A stretch of DNA of 5,186 nucleotides, taken from Spirochaetia bacterium (GTDB lineage Bacteria; Spirochaetota; UBA12135). The stretch lies in NCBI GenBank assembly GCA_003497555.1, contig DNNS01000433.1:6514-11699 (forward strand). The letters are read 5' to 3'. How positions within the stretch are numbered: the stretch's first letter is position 1; each line of letters opens with the position of its first letter. Below are positions 1 to 5,091 of the stretch, piece by piece. A model generated the notes under the pieces. It was not told the origin of the DNA. It saw only the letters and a list, made by a program, of their open reading frames with translations, and searched no databases. Both the position numbers and the translations under genes were made by a program.

Positions 1-147
1 TATCAATACCGCAACCCGTTATTGATTGGGGCGGCAGTTTGCGCAGTTCCGGCTTTATGCGGCTGGACTTTATTCGGCGTTGAATTTTATAAAAACGTAA
101 AAGATAAAAAATTACATGCCGGTGTTGCAGTTTATAAATTTTTTTAG
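1..147 (+). CDS. 3' end of a gene for a probable membrane protein (partial)
   Basis: The frame is open from the first base of the window and stops at TAG 145-147, giving 48 C-terminal residues. Residues 6-27 of this fragment form a hydrophobic stretch (PLLIGAAVCAVPALCGWTLF) long enough for a membrane span. It is followed by a lysine-rich tail (KNVKDKKL) and a short aromatic end (VYKFF). The positive charges after the span would suit a cytoplasmic C-terminus. No family can be named from so little sequence. A 7-bp GC-rich hairpin lies 10 bp after the stop, and the next gene starts 56 bp downstream on the same strand. The call as coding rests on amino-acid character and on the frame staying open; a chance open frame of 48 codons cannot be fully excluded. 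Confidence 0.6.
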   Translation, partial: YQYRNPLLIGAAVCAVPALCGWTLFGVEFYKNVKDKKLHAGVAVYKFF

Positions 148-156
148 CCGGCTGCA

Positions 157-176
157 GCGCCGGAAATAACCGGCGC
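157..176. other. GC-rich hairpin downstream of the first gene
   Basis: A perfect 7-bp inverted repeat, GCGCCGG (157-163) and CCGGCGC (170-176), encloses the loop AAATAA. It lies 10 bp after the stop of the upstream gene and 27 bp before the next start. There is no T-tract after either arm, so it is not a classical intrinsic terminator. It could slow RNA decay or act with Rho. A second small palindrome, CCAGGCCTGG, follows at 178-187. Confidence 0.5.
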
Positions 177-203
177 ACCAGGCCTGGCAAACAGCTGTAG
201 AAA

Positions 204-836
204 ATGAAAAGCGTACCCCGTATCAGCGAAATATTTCATCTTTTTTTTCAATTTCCGCTTACCAGACTGCCGGTAGTTAGTGAACGCCGTATAAAAGGCT
301 ATATATTAAAAGATTATATTATTCGCCGCTCCAATGATAAGACTTTTTTAAATGCGCAGATTATTCTTTTTATAAAAAATATTATCCAGTTTTCCGATCA
401 ACATGAGCATTTTTTTCATGAAATCGACGAACTTCGTCTGGAACAGGTACCTGCCCTGGATGAAGATCTTACAGAAATTAAAATCTTTGCCCGCCGTGAA
501 TTTAATGATTTATATAATCCGATTTCACGGCTGGCAGCTGATGAAAAACTTGCGGTAATGGAGGCGCTGAATATTCCGCTGCTGATAGTAAATTCCGCCG
601 GAACTGTTTTGTTTACCAACCGCCGTTTCCGCGAACTGCTGGTCTTTTTCGGTTATAATGAAGATCCCGGCGGCCAAAATGTTTCTTCGGTTCTTGATCG
701 TTCATTTGAGAAAAATCTTTCTGAAGGAGACGAAAAGACCGAATACCAGTTCCGCTGTCAGAATGTAAGACTACGCTATAAAATACAGCAGATTTCCCTT
801 GAGCAGGGATATATAAAGGCAGTATATTTTATTTAA
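204..836 (+). CDS. Small CBS-like/PAS domain protein, putative sensor without an output domain
   Basis: This gene encodes 210 residues with no signal peptide or membrane span, so it is probably cytosolic. Residues 17-40 (TRLPVVSERRIKGYILKDYI) resemble the second half of a CBS motif, the usual R-hP-V-V-D-...-hhGhh pattern. A second CBS repeat is not evident. Residues 62-118 are charged and probably helical. Residues about 119-210 look like a PAS domain: PLLIVNSAGTVLFTNRRFREL fits the opening strands and helix, and the final strands end at KAVYFI. Nothing follows the PAS core, so no kinase, cyclase or DNA-binding output is encoded. It may bind a ligand or a partner protein. The ATG is forced, because an in-frame TAG lies two codons upstream. 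There is no clear Shine-Dalgarno sequence. The PAS call is fairly good; the CBS call is weaker. Confidence 0.8.
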   Translation: MKSVPRISEIFHLFFQFPLTRLPVVSERRIKGYILKDYIIRRSNDKTFLNAQIILFIKNIIQFSDQHEHFFHEIDELRLEQVPALDEDLTEIKIFARREFNDLYNPISRLAADEKLAVMEALNIPLLIVNSAGTVLFTNRRFRELLVFFGYNEDPGGQNVSSVLDRSFEKNLSEGDEKTEYQFRCQNVRLRYKIQQISLEQGYIKAVYFI

Positions 837-850
837 AGCACTAAAATATA

Positions 851-855
851 AAGGA
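851..855 (+). promoter_or_regulatory. Ribosome binding site for the lyase-like gene
   Basis: AAGGA lies 9 nt before the ATG at 865, in the 28-bp gap after the PAS gene. It supports this start codon, which also places a signal peptide at the N-terminus. Confidence 0.6.
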
Positions 856-864
856 CATAATCAA

Positions 865-1734
865 ATGAATGTAAATTTTCTAATTTTAATTCTGACTTTA
901 GCATTTAATTCAATACTCGCCGGAACTACAGACAGCGGAATGGAAAAAAATAAAGGTACGGTTTTTCTGCAGGCGGATGGGAAAACAGAAGCCTGTTCTC
1001 TTATTGACTCAACAGGATTTAATTCATCGGAAGTACCGGAAAATTTTTCCGATAACCATCAAGGGTTCAGGCACATAACCCAGGTATTCGATCAATTTTT
1101 AAATAAATATGTATTTGCTTTTCATATTCATATTAATGAAGATAAAGACAGAGATACCGGCAAGACAGATCGCCAGCGCATCGAAATCAAGACTGATAAA
1201 AATTCGCCTGAAAACATGACTGGATTTGAAGGAGATTCTCATTTATATAAATGGAAATTTAAAATTCCCTCCGGAGTGAAAGCAACCAAAGGTTTTACAC
1301 ACATACATCAGTTAAAAGCGGCAGACGGCGACGACAGTATGCCGCTTATTACCGTTACATTACGCAAACCATCGGGTTATCCGGAGTGCGTTGAAATTAT
1401 ATACGTCAAGCCGATAGAAACAGATCCTGCCCAAAAAGGTAATATTCTGGCATCTGCTCCCATGACGGAATTTCTGGATGAATGGGTAGAAGTATCCGAG
1501 CAGGCGGTTTATGTCCATAGCGGTTTTTATAAGATTAGTATTATGCGGCTGAGAGATAAAAAAATTCTGCTTCATTATACAAATGAGAACCTTGATTTAT
1601 GGCGCACCGGGGCATCAATTATACGCCCAAAATACGGTATCTATCGCAGCATAGGAAAAGACGGAAATCTGAAACCGGAAATGCAGAATGAAATTTTTTA
1701 TTTTGCCGATTTTGAATTAACCGAAAAAAAATAA
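865..1734 (+). CDS. Secreted polysaccharide lyase-like protein (jelly-roll fold)
   Basis: This gene encodes 289 residues. Residues 1-19 are a hydrophobic signal-peptide-like segment ending in SILAG, with likely cleavage near A19. There is no lipobox cysteine, so export to the periplasm or medium is expected. The mature part is rich in beta-strand patterns. Three stretches recall the catalytic cleft of concanavalin-like lyases such as the heparin-lyase-I-like, PL7 and PL20 groups: RQRIEIK (103-109), HIHQLK (146-151) and RPKYGIYRS (254-262). A conserved-looking W207 and the strand KISIMRLRDKKILLHY also fit the late part of that fold. It would cleave an acidic polysaccharide by beta-elimination, but the substrate cannot be read from the sequence, and non-catalytic binding is possible. 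The signal peptide is odd in lacking Lys or Arg in its first residues (MNVNF). No sugar-uptake genes are adjacent. Confidence 0.7.
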   Translation: MNVNFLILILTLAFNSILAGTTDSGMEKNKGTVFLQADGKTEACSLIDSTGFNSSEVPENFSDNHQGFRHITQVFDQFLNKYVFAFHIHINEDKDRDTGKTDRQRIEIKTDKNSPENMTGFEGDSHLYKWKFKIPSGVKATKGFTHIHQLKAADGDDSMPLITVTLRKPSGYPECVEIIYVKPIETDPAQKGNILASAPMTEFLDEWVEVSEQAVYVHSGFYKISIMRLRDKKILLHYTNENLDLWRTGASIIRPKYGIYRSIGKDGNLKPEMQNEIFYFADFELTEKK

Positions 1735-1778
1735 ATATCCGTCGCTTTACATATTTAAATTTGACTCTTATTCTCTTT

Positions 1779-2117
1779 ATGCCAAACTGCAGCATTTATT
1801 ATATATATGTACTGGAATGCAGAAAAAATTTTTTATACTGCGGTATAACAACTGATATCAGTCGGCGTTTTAATGAGCATGTATCCGGCAAACGGGGCGC
1901 CAGGTTTACCAGGGCTTTTAAGCCCGGGCGCATATTAAAATGCTGGAAAACCGGAAACCGGTCCGATGCCCAGCGCATAGAAGCATTTTTTAAAAGCATG
2001 AATAAAAAAGAAAAATTGGAATGCCTTGAAAAGCCTGCTGTTTTTTTAAAAAAAATTAAAAAAAATCCGGGGTTAAAGATAAGATCATATATACGTATTT
2101 TAAAAAATATATCTTAA
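1779..2117 (+). CDS. GIY-YIG nuclease superfamily protein (UPF0213/YhbQ-like)
   Basis: From ATG 1779 the protein has 112 residues. The GIY-YIG core spans residues 5-82. YIY (8-10) and YCG (20-22) stand for the two name motifs. They are followed by TTDISRRFNEH (25-34 region), carrying the catalytic-type Arg and His, then SGKRGARFTRA, and by RIEAFFKSMNKKEK with the probable metal-binding Glu at about residue 68. This order matches the small single-domain UPF0213 group, whose cellular role is poorly defined; DNA strand cleavage is inferred from the superfamily. A TTG at 1761 would add six residues, but family members usually start just before the first strand, so the ATG is preferred. Neither start has a recognisable Shine-Dalgarno sequence. 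The C-terminal 25 residues are a basic tail outside the family core, encoded partly by long A and T runs. Confidence 0.85.
   Translation: MPNCSIYYIYVLECRKNFLYCGITTDISRRFNEHVSGKRGARFTRAFKPGRILKCWKTGNRSDAQRIEAFFKSMNKKEKLECLEKPAVFLKKIKKNPGLKIRSYIRILKNIS
2041..2065 (+). repeat. Homopolymer cluster inside the GIY-YIG gene
   Basis: A run of T7 (2041-2047), A8 (2048-2055), TT and A8 (2058-2065) falls in the region encoding the basic C-terminal tail (VFLKKIKKN). Such runs are prone to slippage in replication and transcription. A slip here would change only the tail and leave the nuclease core intact. Confidence 0.6.
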
Positions 2118-2251
2118 ATTAGCGGATTTAAAAATTTTATTTTCGGTAGAGTTCGCTGTGCGCAACCGACTGCATGAGAAGATACTTTATTGGCAAATGT
2201 CTTGATTTCAAAATTTCAGGTATTAATATTTTTAACAATAGAGTTCTTTCA

Positions 2252-2273
2252 CAGGCTGTAACGACGCAGCCTG
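2252..2273. other. Hairpin between converging genes
   Basis: A perfect 7-bp inverted repeat, CAGGCTG (2252-2258) and CAGCCTG (2267-2273), has an 8-nt loop. It starts 7 bp beyond the rmuC stop codon on the - strand, so it sits where an rmuC terminator would be expected. No T-tract follows on either strand, so intrinsic termination would be weak; it may instead be a 3'-end stabiliser. The rest of the 163-bp convergent gap (2118-2280) shows no convincing gene. Confidence 0.45.
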
Positions 2274-2280
2274 AATATAA

Positions 2281-3528
2281 TTATAATAAATCTTCTTCAA
2301 TTATTTCCCGGGGAAGTTCTTTGGAAGCCCGGGCGCCAAGCTTACGAATTGCTTCAGCACGGCTTATCAGATTTCCCTTGCCGGCCGAAAGTTTGTTAAA
2401 AGCGGATTCATAGGAGTTTTTGCTGGCATCGATTTTAGATCCGATATCGGCCAGATCTTCTACAAAAGCCGCAAATTTATCGTACATATCCCCGGCTTTT
2501 TTAGCAATTTCTTCGGAATATTTACTCTGTTTTTCGCGTCTCCAGAAATCATGAGCTACTTTTAATACTGTAAAAAGTGAAGCGGGAGTAACAATTGTGA
2601 CTTTTTTGGAAAAAGCACGGGTATAAAGTTCGGGATCGTAACGCAGCGCCATGCCCAGAGCCGGTTCATTGGGTATAAACATTATAACCGTACCGATACT
2701 TATTATTTCTTCAAGATTCTGATATTCTTTCCCGGCAAGTTCTTCGATATGTTTATTCAATGAGATAATATGCTGCTTCATGCATGATTCGCGCTTTTCA
2801 TCGGTTTCAGCTCCGCACCATTCCATAAAAGCAGTAAGAGACACCTTGGCATCAATAACGAGATGCTGATTGTTAGGCAGATCAACAACCGCGTCAGGCT
2901 GCAGCCGGCTGCCCCCGGGTGAAGTGTAAGAAGGCTGCATGCGGAACATTACATCTTTTTCAAGACCGGAAAGTTCCAGAATTTTTTCCAGAATCATTTC
3001 ACCGTAATTTCCCTGGGTTTTGGAATCGCCTTTTAGAGCTGTGGTAAGCCGGGAAGCTTCGGCAGTCACCTGCTGATTTAGACTGGTGAGCTGACGAATC
3101 TGCTCGGTAAGCGCAGTACGCTCTTTGGCTTCTTGGTCGTGTACCTGATCAATACGTATACGGAAATCACTGATTTTATCGCGCAAGGGCAGTATGAGAG
3201 ATTCCAGTCCCTTGCGCGACGCCTCATCAAGTTTTTTGCCTTTTTCTTCAAGTACTGTTTCGGCTATAAGACGGAATCGATCTTCCATCTGTCTGCTGCG
3301 TTCTTCATTTTTACGGGCTTCTTCAGAAACACGAAATCCGAGATTTTCATTTTCTTTTTGCAATGCCGTATTCAGCAGCAATAAACGTTCTCGGTCTTTT
3401 TCAATTTCTTTGAGCCGGATATTTTCTTTAAGCAGATAGGTATTTTTTGCGCTATTCAGCAGGGATATTATAAGAAATGTGAAGGCATTGGTAAAAAGTA
3501 AAAGAATTAATGCTGTAAAAATATGCAT
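2281..3528 (-). CDS. rmuC: RmuC family protein (DNA recombination protein RmuC)
   Basis: This gene encodes 415 residues. Residues 3-24 are a single hydrophobic N-terminal span, followed by a long charged coiled coil (about 28-165). The RmuC domain runs from about 170 to 385 and has a PD-(D/E)XK nuclease-like core: GNYGEMILEKILE (173-185), LQPDAVVDLP with D212, and VIDAKVS with D226 and K228. Further conserved-looking blocks are MFIPNEPALGMAL (283-295) and VTPASLFTVLKVAHDFWRRE (313-332). RmuC limits rearrangement at inverted repeats in Escherichia coli and is thought to act as a membrane-anchored nuclease-related protein; its biochemistry is not settled. Length fits the family. The tryptophan usual in the GxWGE motif is tyrosine here (Y175). 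The start is well supported by AGGAG 5 nt upstream and by the membrane anchor. It is transcribed toward the GIY-YIG gene and away from the ATPase gene, and appears monocistronic. Confidence 0.95.
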   Translation of the reverse strand: MHIFTALILLLFTNAFTFLIISLLNSAKNTYLLKENIRLKEIEKDRERLLLLNTALQKENENLGFRVSEEARKNEERSRQMEDRFRLIAETVLEEKGKKLDEASRKGLESLILPLRDKISDFRIRIDQVHDQEAKERTALTEQIRQLTSLNQQVTAEASRLTTALKGDSKTQGNYGEMILEKILELSGLEKDVMFRMQPSYTSPGGSRLQPDAVVDLPNNQHLVIDAKVSLTAFMEWCGAETDEKRESCMKQHIISLNKHIEELAGKEYQNLEEIISIGTVIMFIPNEPALGMALRYDPELYTRAFSKKVTIVTPASLFTVLKVAHDFWRREKQSKYSEEIAKKAGDMYDKFAAFVEDLADIGSKIDASKNSYESAFNKLSAGKGNLISRAEAIRKLGARASKELPREIIEEDLL

Positions 3529-3533
3529 TTTTA

Positions 3534-3538
3534 CTCCT
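3534..3538 (-). promoter_or_regulatory. Ribosome binding site of rmuC
   Basis: On the - strand AGGAG lies 5 nt before the rmuC ATG (complement of 3526-3528). It fixes the start and shows that this genome uses ordinary Shine-Dalgarno initiation, in contrast to the divergent ATPase gene. Confidence 0.8.
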
Positions 3539-3563
3539 GAAAAATAGTGTTAAGTGATTCAGT

Positions 3564-3569
3564 ATTATA
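3564..3569 (-). promoter_or_regulatory. Probable rmuC promoter, -10 box
   Basis: The - strand carries an exact TATAAT here, about 35 bp before the rmuC ATG, which would give a leader of roughly 30 nt containing the ribosome binding site. The -35 region at 17 bp spacing is only a T-run (complement of 3587-3592), so the promoter is either weak at -35 or relies on another factor. Confidence 0.45.
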
Positions 3570-3707
3570 CTATACAATTACTAATGAAAAAAAGTTATCC
3601 TTATCAAATGGCAGGGCACAGGGTAAATTCGTACTTTTATGTTTAAATGCTAAATTCACCAATGGTAAGAATTTTTACAATTAGAAAGTGACTTTTACTA
3701 TATTAAA

Positions 3708-3799
3708 GCACCTTTTAAAAGTGCGCGTTTACCCTGTTGCAGTAAACACGGATATCCTCTGCGTAAAGCAAGTCCTCCAATCACCTCCCAACCGTGATT
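3708..3799 (-). other. Candidate structured RNA or remnant in the rmuC-ATPase spacer
   Basis: Three hairpins lie in series: stems 3779-3784/3794-3799 (6 bp), 3724-3732/3742-3750 (9 bp, 9-nt loop) and a near-palindrome at 3708-3724. In the last two, the single imperfect pair is a C-A mismatch if the + strand is read as RNA but a G-U wobble if the - strand is. This favours a - strand transcript. GC content is about twice that of the flanks. It may be an untranslated RNA or a decayed gene: one - strand frame reads NHGWEVIGGLALRRGYP before stopping, but I do not recognise it. No known RNA family could be assigned. Confidence 0.35.
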
Positions 3800-3803
3800 T
3801 TTT
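3779..3803 (+). terminator. Possible weak intrinsic terminator
   Basis: AATCAC (3779-3784) and GTGATT (3794-3799) can form a 6-bp stem with a 9-nt loop, and a run of six T (3798-3803) overlaps and follows the right arm. That is the shape of an intrinsic terminator for + strand transcription, but the stem has only two G-C pairs, and no gene lies upstream on this strand that would need it. It could shield the ATPase promoter from read-through. Confidence 0.35.
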
Positions 3804-3815
3804 AAACCTTATAGT

Positions 3816-3862
3816 TAATATTCCGTAAATCTATAATACAATTTTAAATTTACGGAATATTA
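3816..3862. repeat. Perfect 15-bp inverted repeat, operator candidate
   Basis: TAATATTCCGTAAAT (3816-3830) is repeated exactly in inverted orientation as ATTTACGGAATATTA (3848-3862), separated by 17 bp. Arm centres are 32 bp apart, close to three helical turns, so two bound proteins would face the same side of the DNA. The right arm ends on the base before the -35 box of the ATPase gene. Because it lies upstream of the predicted transcription start, it would act as DNA rather than in the ATPase mRNA. A binding site for an unknown regulator is the simplest reading; the end of a small mobile element is an alternative. Confidence 0.8.
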
Positions 3863-3891
3863 TTGACAAAATCCCTGAATTTAATTATAAT
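3863..3891 (+). promoter_or_regulatory. Exact consensus sigma-70 promoter of the ATPase gene
   Basis: TTGACA (3863-3868) and TATAAT (3886-3891) match the consensus at all twelve positions and are separated by the optimal 17 bp. Only six bases (AAACTT) separate the -10 box from the ATG, so transcription should begin at or within a base or two of the A of the start codon. An unregulated promoter of this quality would be very strong, which makes the abutting inverted repeat a likely control site. Confidence 0.85.
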
Positions 3892-3897
3892 AAACTT

Positions 3898-5055
3898 ATG
3901 TATATTCCAAGAACTGCTGAAAAACAAATTAATGATGCTCTCAATCAATTTCCGGTTACTGCTATAATCGGCCCCAGACAATGCGGAAAATCTACTCTAG
4001 CCAAAAAAATTTTAGCAAATAAGAAGAAATCTGTGTATCTTGATCTTGAGCTTCCATCCGATGCCAGAAAACTGGAAAATGCAGAGCAGTTTTTTTTATA
4101 CAACCGGGAATGCCTTATCTGTATTGATGAAATTCAGAGAAAGCCTGATCTGTTCCCGCTCCTGCGCGCTTTATGCGATCAACAGGAAAAAAACGGACAA
4201 TTTCTGGTGCTTGGTTCTGCCGGCCCGGAACTGCTCAGGCAAAGCTCGGAAACGCTGGCCGGAAGGATTTCTTACTGCAGACTTACGCCTTTTAATATTT
4301 CAGAAACAGGTTACGCAAACATGCATCAGCACTGGTGGCGAGGAGGATTCCCCGGCAGTTATCTGGCTGTTGATAACCGGCAAAGCCTGCAGTGGCTTAA
4401 AGATTTTACACTGACTTATCTTGAAAAAGATGTACCGGCGCTGGGATTTATAATAAATACACAGATCATTACCAAATTATGGACCATGCTGGCGCACAGC
4501 ACAGGGTGTCTTTACAACCGGTCGCAAATTGCCAACTCCCTGGGCGTAACCGGCCCTACTGTAAAATCCTGGACAGATATTATGGAAAAAACTTTTATGC
4601 TGCGTATTCTCATGCCCTGGCATGTAAATATTAAAAAGCGCCTGGTGAAAACTCCCAAGATTTATCTGCGCGATACCGGTATTCTTCATTCCCTGCTCGA
4701 AATTGAATCCTTTAATGCGCTAATGGGCCATCCGATCTTTGGCCAGTCATGGGAAACTTATGCGCTGGAACAAATTATTTCCCGGCTGCCGTTTTGGCAG
4801 GCGTATTTTTACCGGACGGCGGACGGCGCAGAAATTGATCTGCTGCTGATACGCGGACAAAAAAAAATTATTGTAGAATGCAAGTCATCGGTTTCAGCAG
4901 GCCTGGGCGCAGGATTCTATCACTGCCTGCAGGATATTGCGCCTGACAAGGCTTTTACCGTATGTCCGTTTCCGCAGCCTGAAAATTATCCCGGCAGGCA
5001 AAATGTAAGAATAGTTTCACTTGATGTACTTATTAATGAAATCAAGGGAATGTAA
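3898..5055 (+). CDS. AAA_14/DUF4143 family ATPase with a C-terminal nuclease-like domain
   Basis: This gene encodes 385 residues with no signal or membrane span. The N-terminal AAA_14 domain has a P-loop, GPRQCGKST (25-33), and a Walker B, LICIDEIQ (73-80). It also has a sensor-like LGSAG (105-109), the family motif LAGR (120-123) and GGFP (149-152). Residues about 195-270 form a helical region with a winged-helix look (YNRSQIANSLGVTGPTVKSW), followed by KIYLRDTGI. The C-terminal DUF4143 part keeps a PD-(D/E)XK-like signature: E312-I-D314 then E327-C-K329 on adjacent strands. Length and motif order are typical of this widespread bacterial and archaeal family, whose function is largely unknown. 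It is often found as scattered, horizontally moved copies. MYIPR is the usual family start, so the ATG is secure despite lacking any ribosome binding site. It is divergent from rmuC and appears monocistronic. Confidence 0.93.
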   Translation: MYIPRTAEKQINDALNQFPVTAIIGPRQCGKSTLAKKILANKKKSVYLDLELPSDARKLENAEQFFLYNRECLICIDEIQRKPDLFPLLRALCDQQEKNGQFLVLGSAGPELLRQSSETLAGRISYCRLTPFNISETGYANMHQHWWRGGFPGSYLAVDNRQSLQWLKDFTLTYLEKDVPALGFIINTQIITKLWTMLAHSTGCLYNRSQIANSLGVTGPTVKSWTDIMEKTFMLRILMPWHVNIKKRLVKTPKIYLRDTGILHSLLEIESFNALMGHPIFGQSWETYALEQIISRLPFWQAYFYRTADGAEIDLLLIRGQKKIIVECKSSVSAGLGAGFYHCLQDIAPDKAFTVCPFPQPENYPGRQNVRIVSLDVLINEIKGM

Positions 5056-5091
5056 TTCTGCCGGCCCGGAAGCGATTATAATTTTCGCTCA

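Larger units (their letters stand above)
3529..3897. other. 369-bp divergent intergenic region
   Basis: This spacer separates rmuC (-) from the ATPase gene (+). From the rmuC side it holds the rmuC ribosome binding site and -10 box, then an AT-rich stretch (3631-3720, 23% GC) with no credible gene. Next is a sharply GC-richer island (3721-3796, 53% GC) with several hairpins, then a perfect 15-bp inverted repeat, and finally a consensus promoter ending at the ATPase start. Short open frames of 18-46 codons exist on both strands in the island, but none has a convincing start, ribosome binding site and family match together. Confidence 0.8.

Noticed and set aside
2174..2413. 79-codon + strand open frame at the end of rmuC
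   Set aside because: More than half lies antisense to the rmuC 3' end, there is no ribosome binding site, and the sequence has no recognisable domain.
3133..3439. Overlapping + strand open frames inside the rmuC coiled-coil region
   Set aside because: They are antisense to a strongly supported gene; their Ser/Arg- and Phe-rich composition is the usual shadow of Glu/Lys/Arg-rich coiled-coil codons.
3584..3646. 20-codon ORF beginning MKKSYPYQMAG in the spacer
   Set aside because: It has no ribosome binding site, no family resemblance, and is short enough to be chance.
3688..3828. 46-codon + strand frame from GTG through the GC-rich island
   Set aside because: GTG start without a ribosome site; all frames are fairly open in this short island, and the hairpins with G-U bias suggest RNA or remnant rather than this protein.
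4040..4414. 124-codon + strand frame within the ATPase gene
   Set aside because: It is out of frame inside a well-supported family protein and has no domain pattern of its own.
5070..5088. AGCGA/TCGCT inverted repeat after the ATPase gene as a terminator
   Set aside because: The stem is only 5 bp, with a long AT loop and no T-tract on either side.
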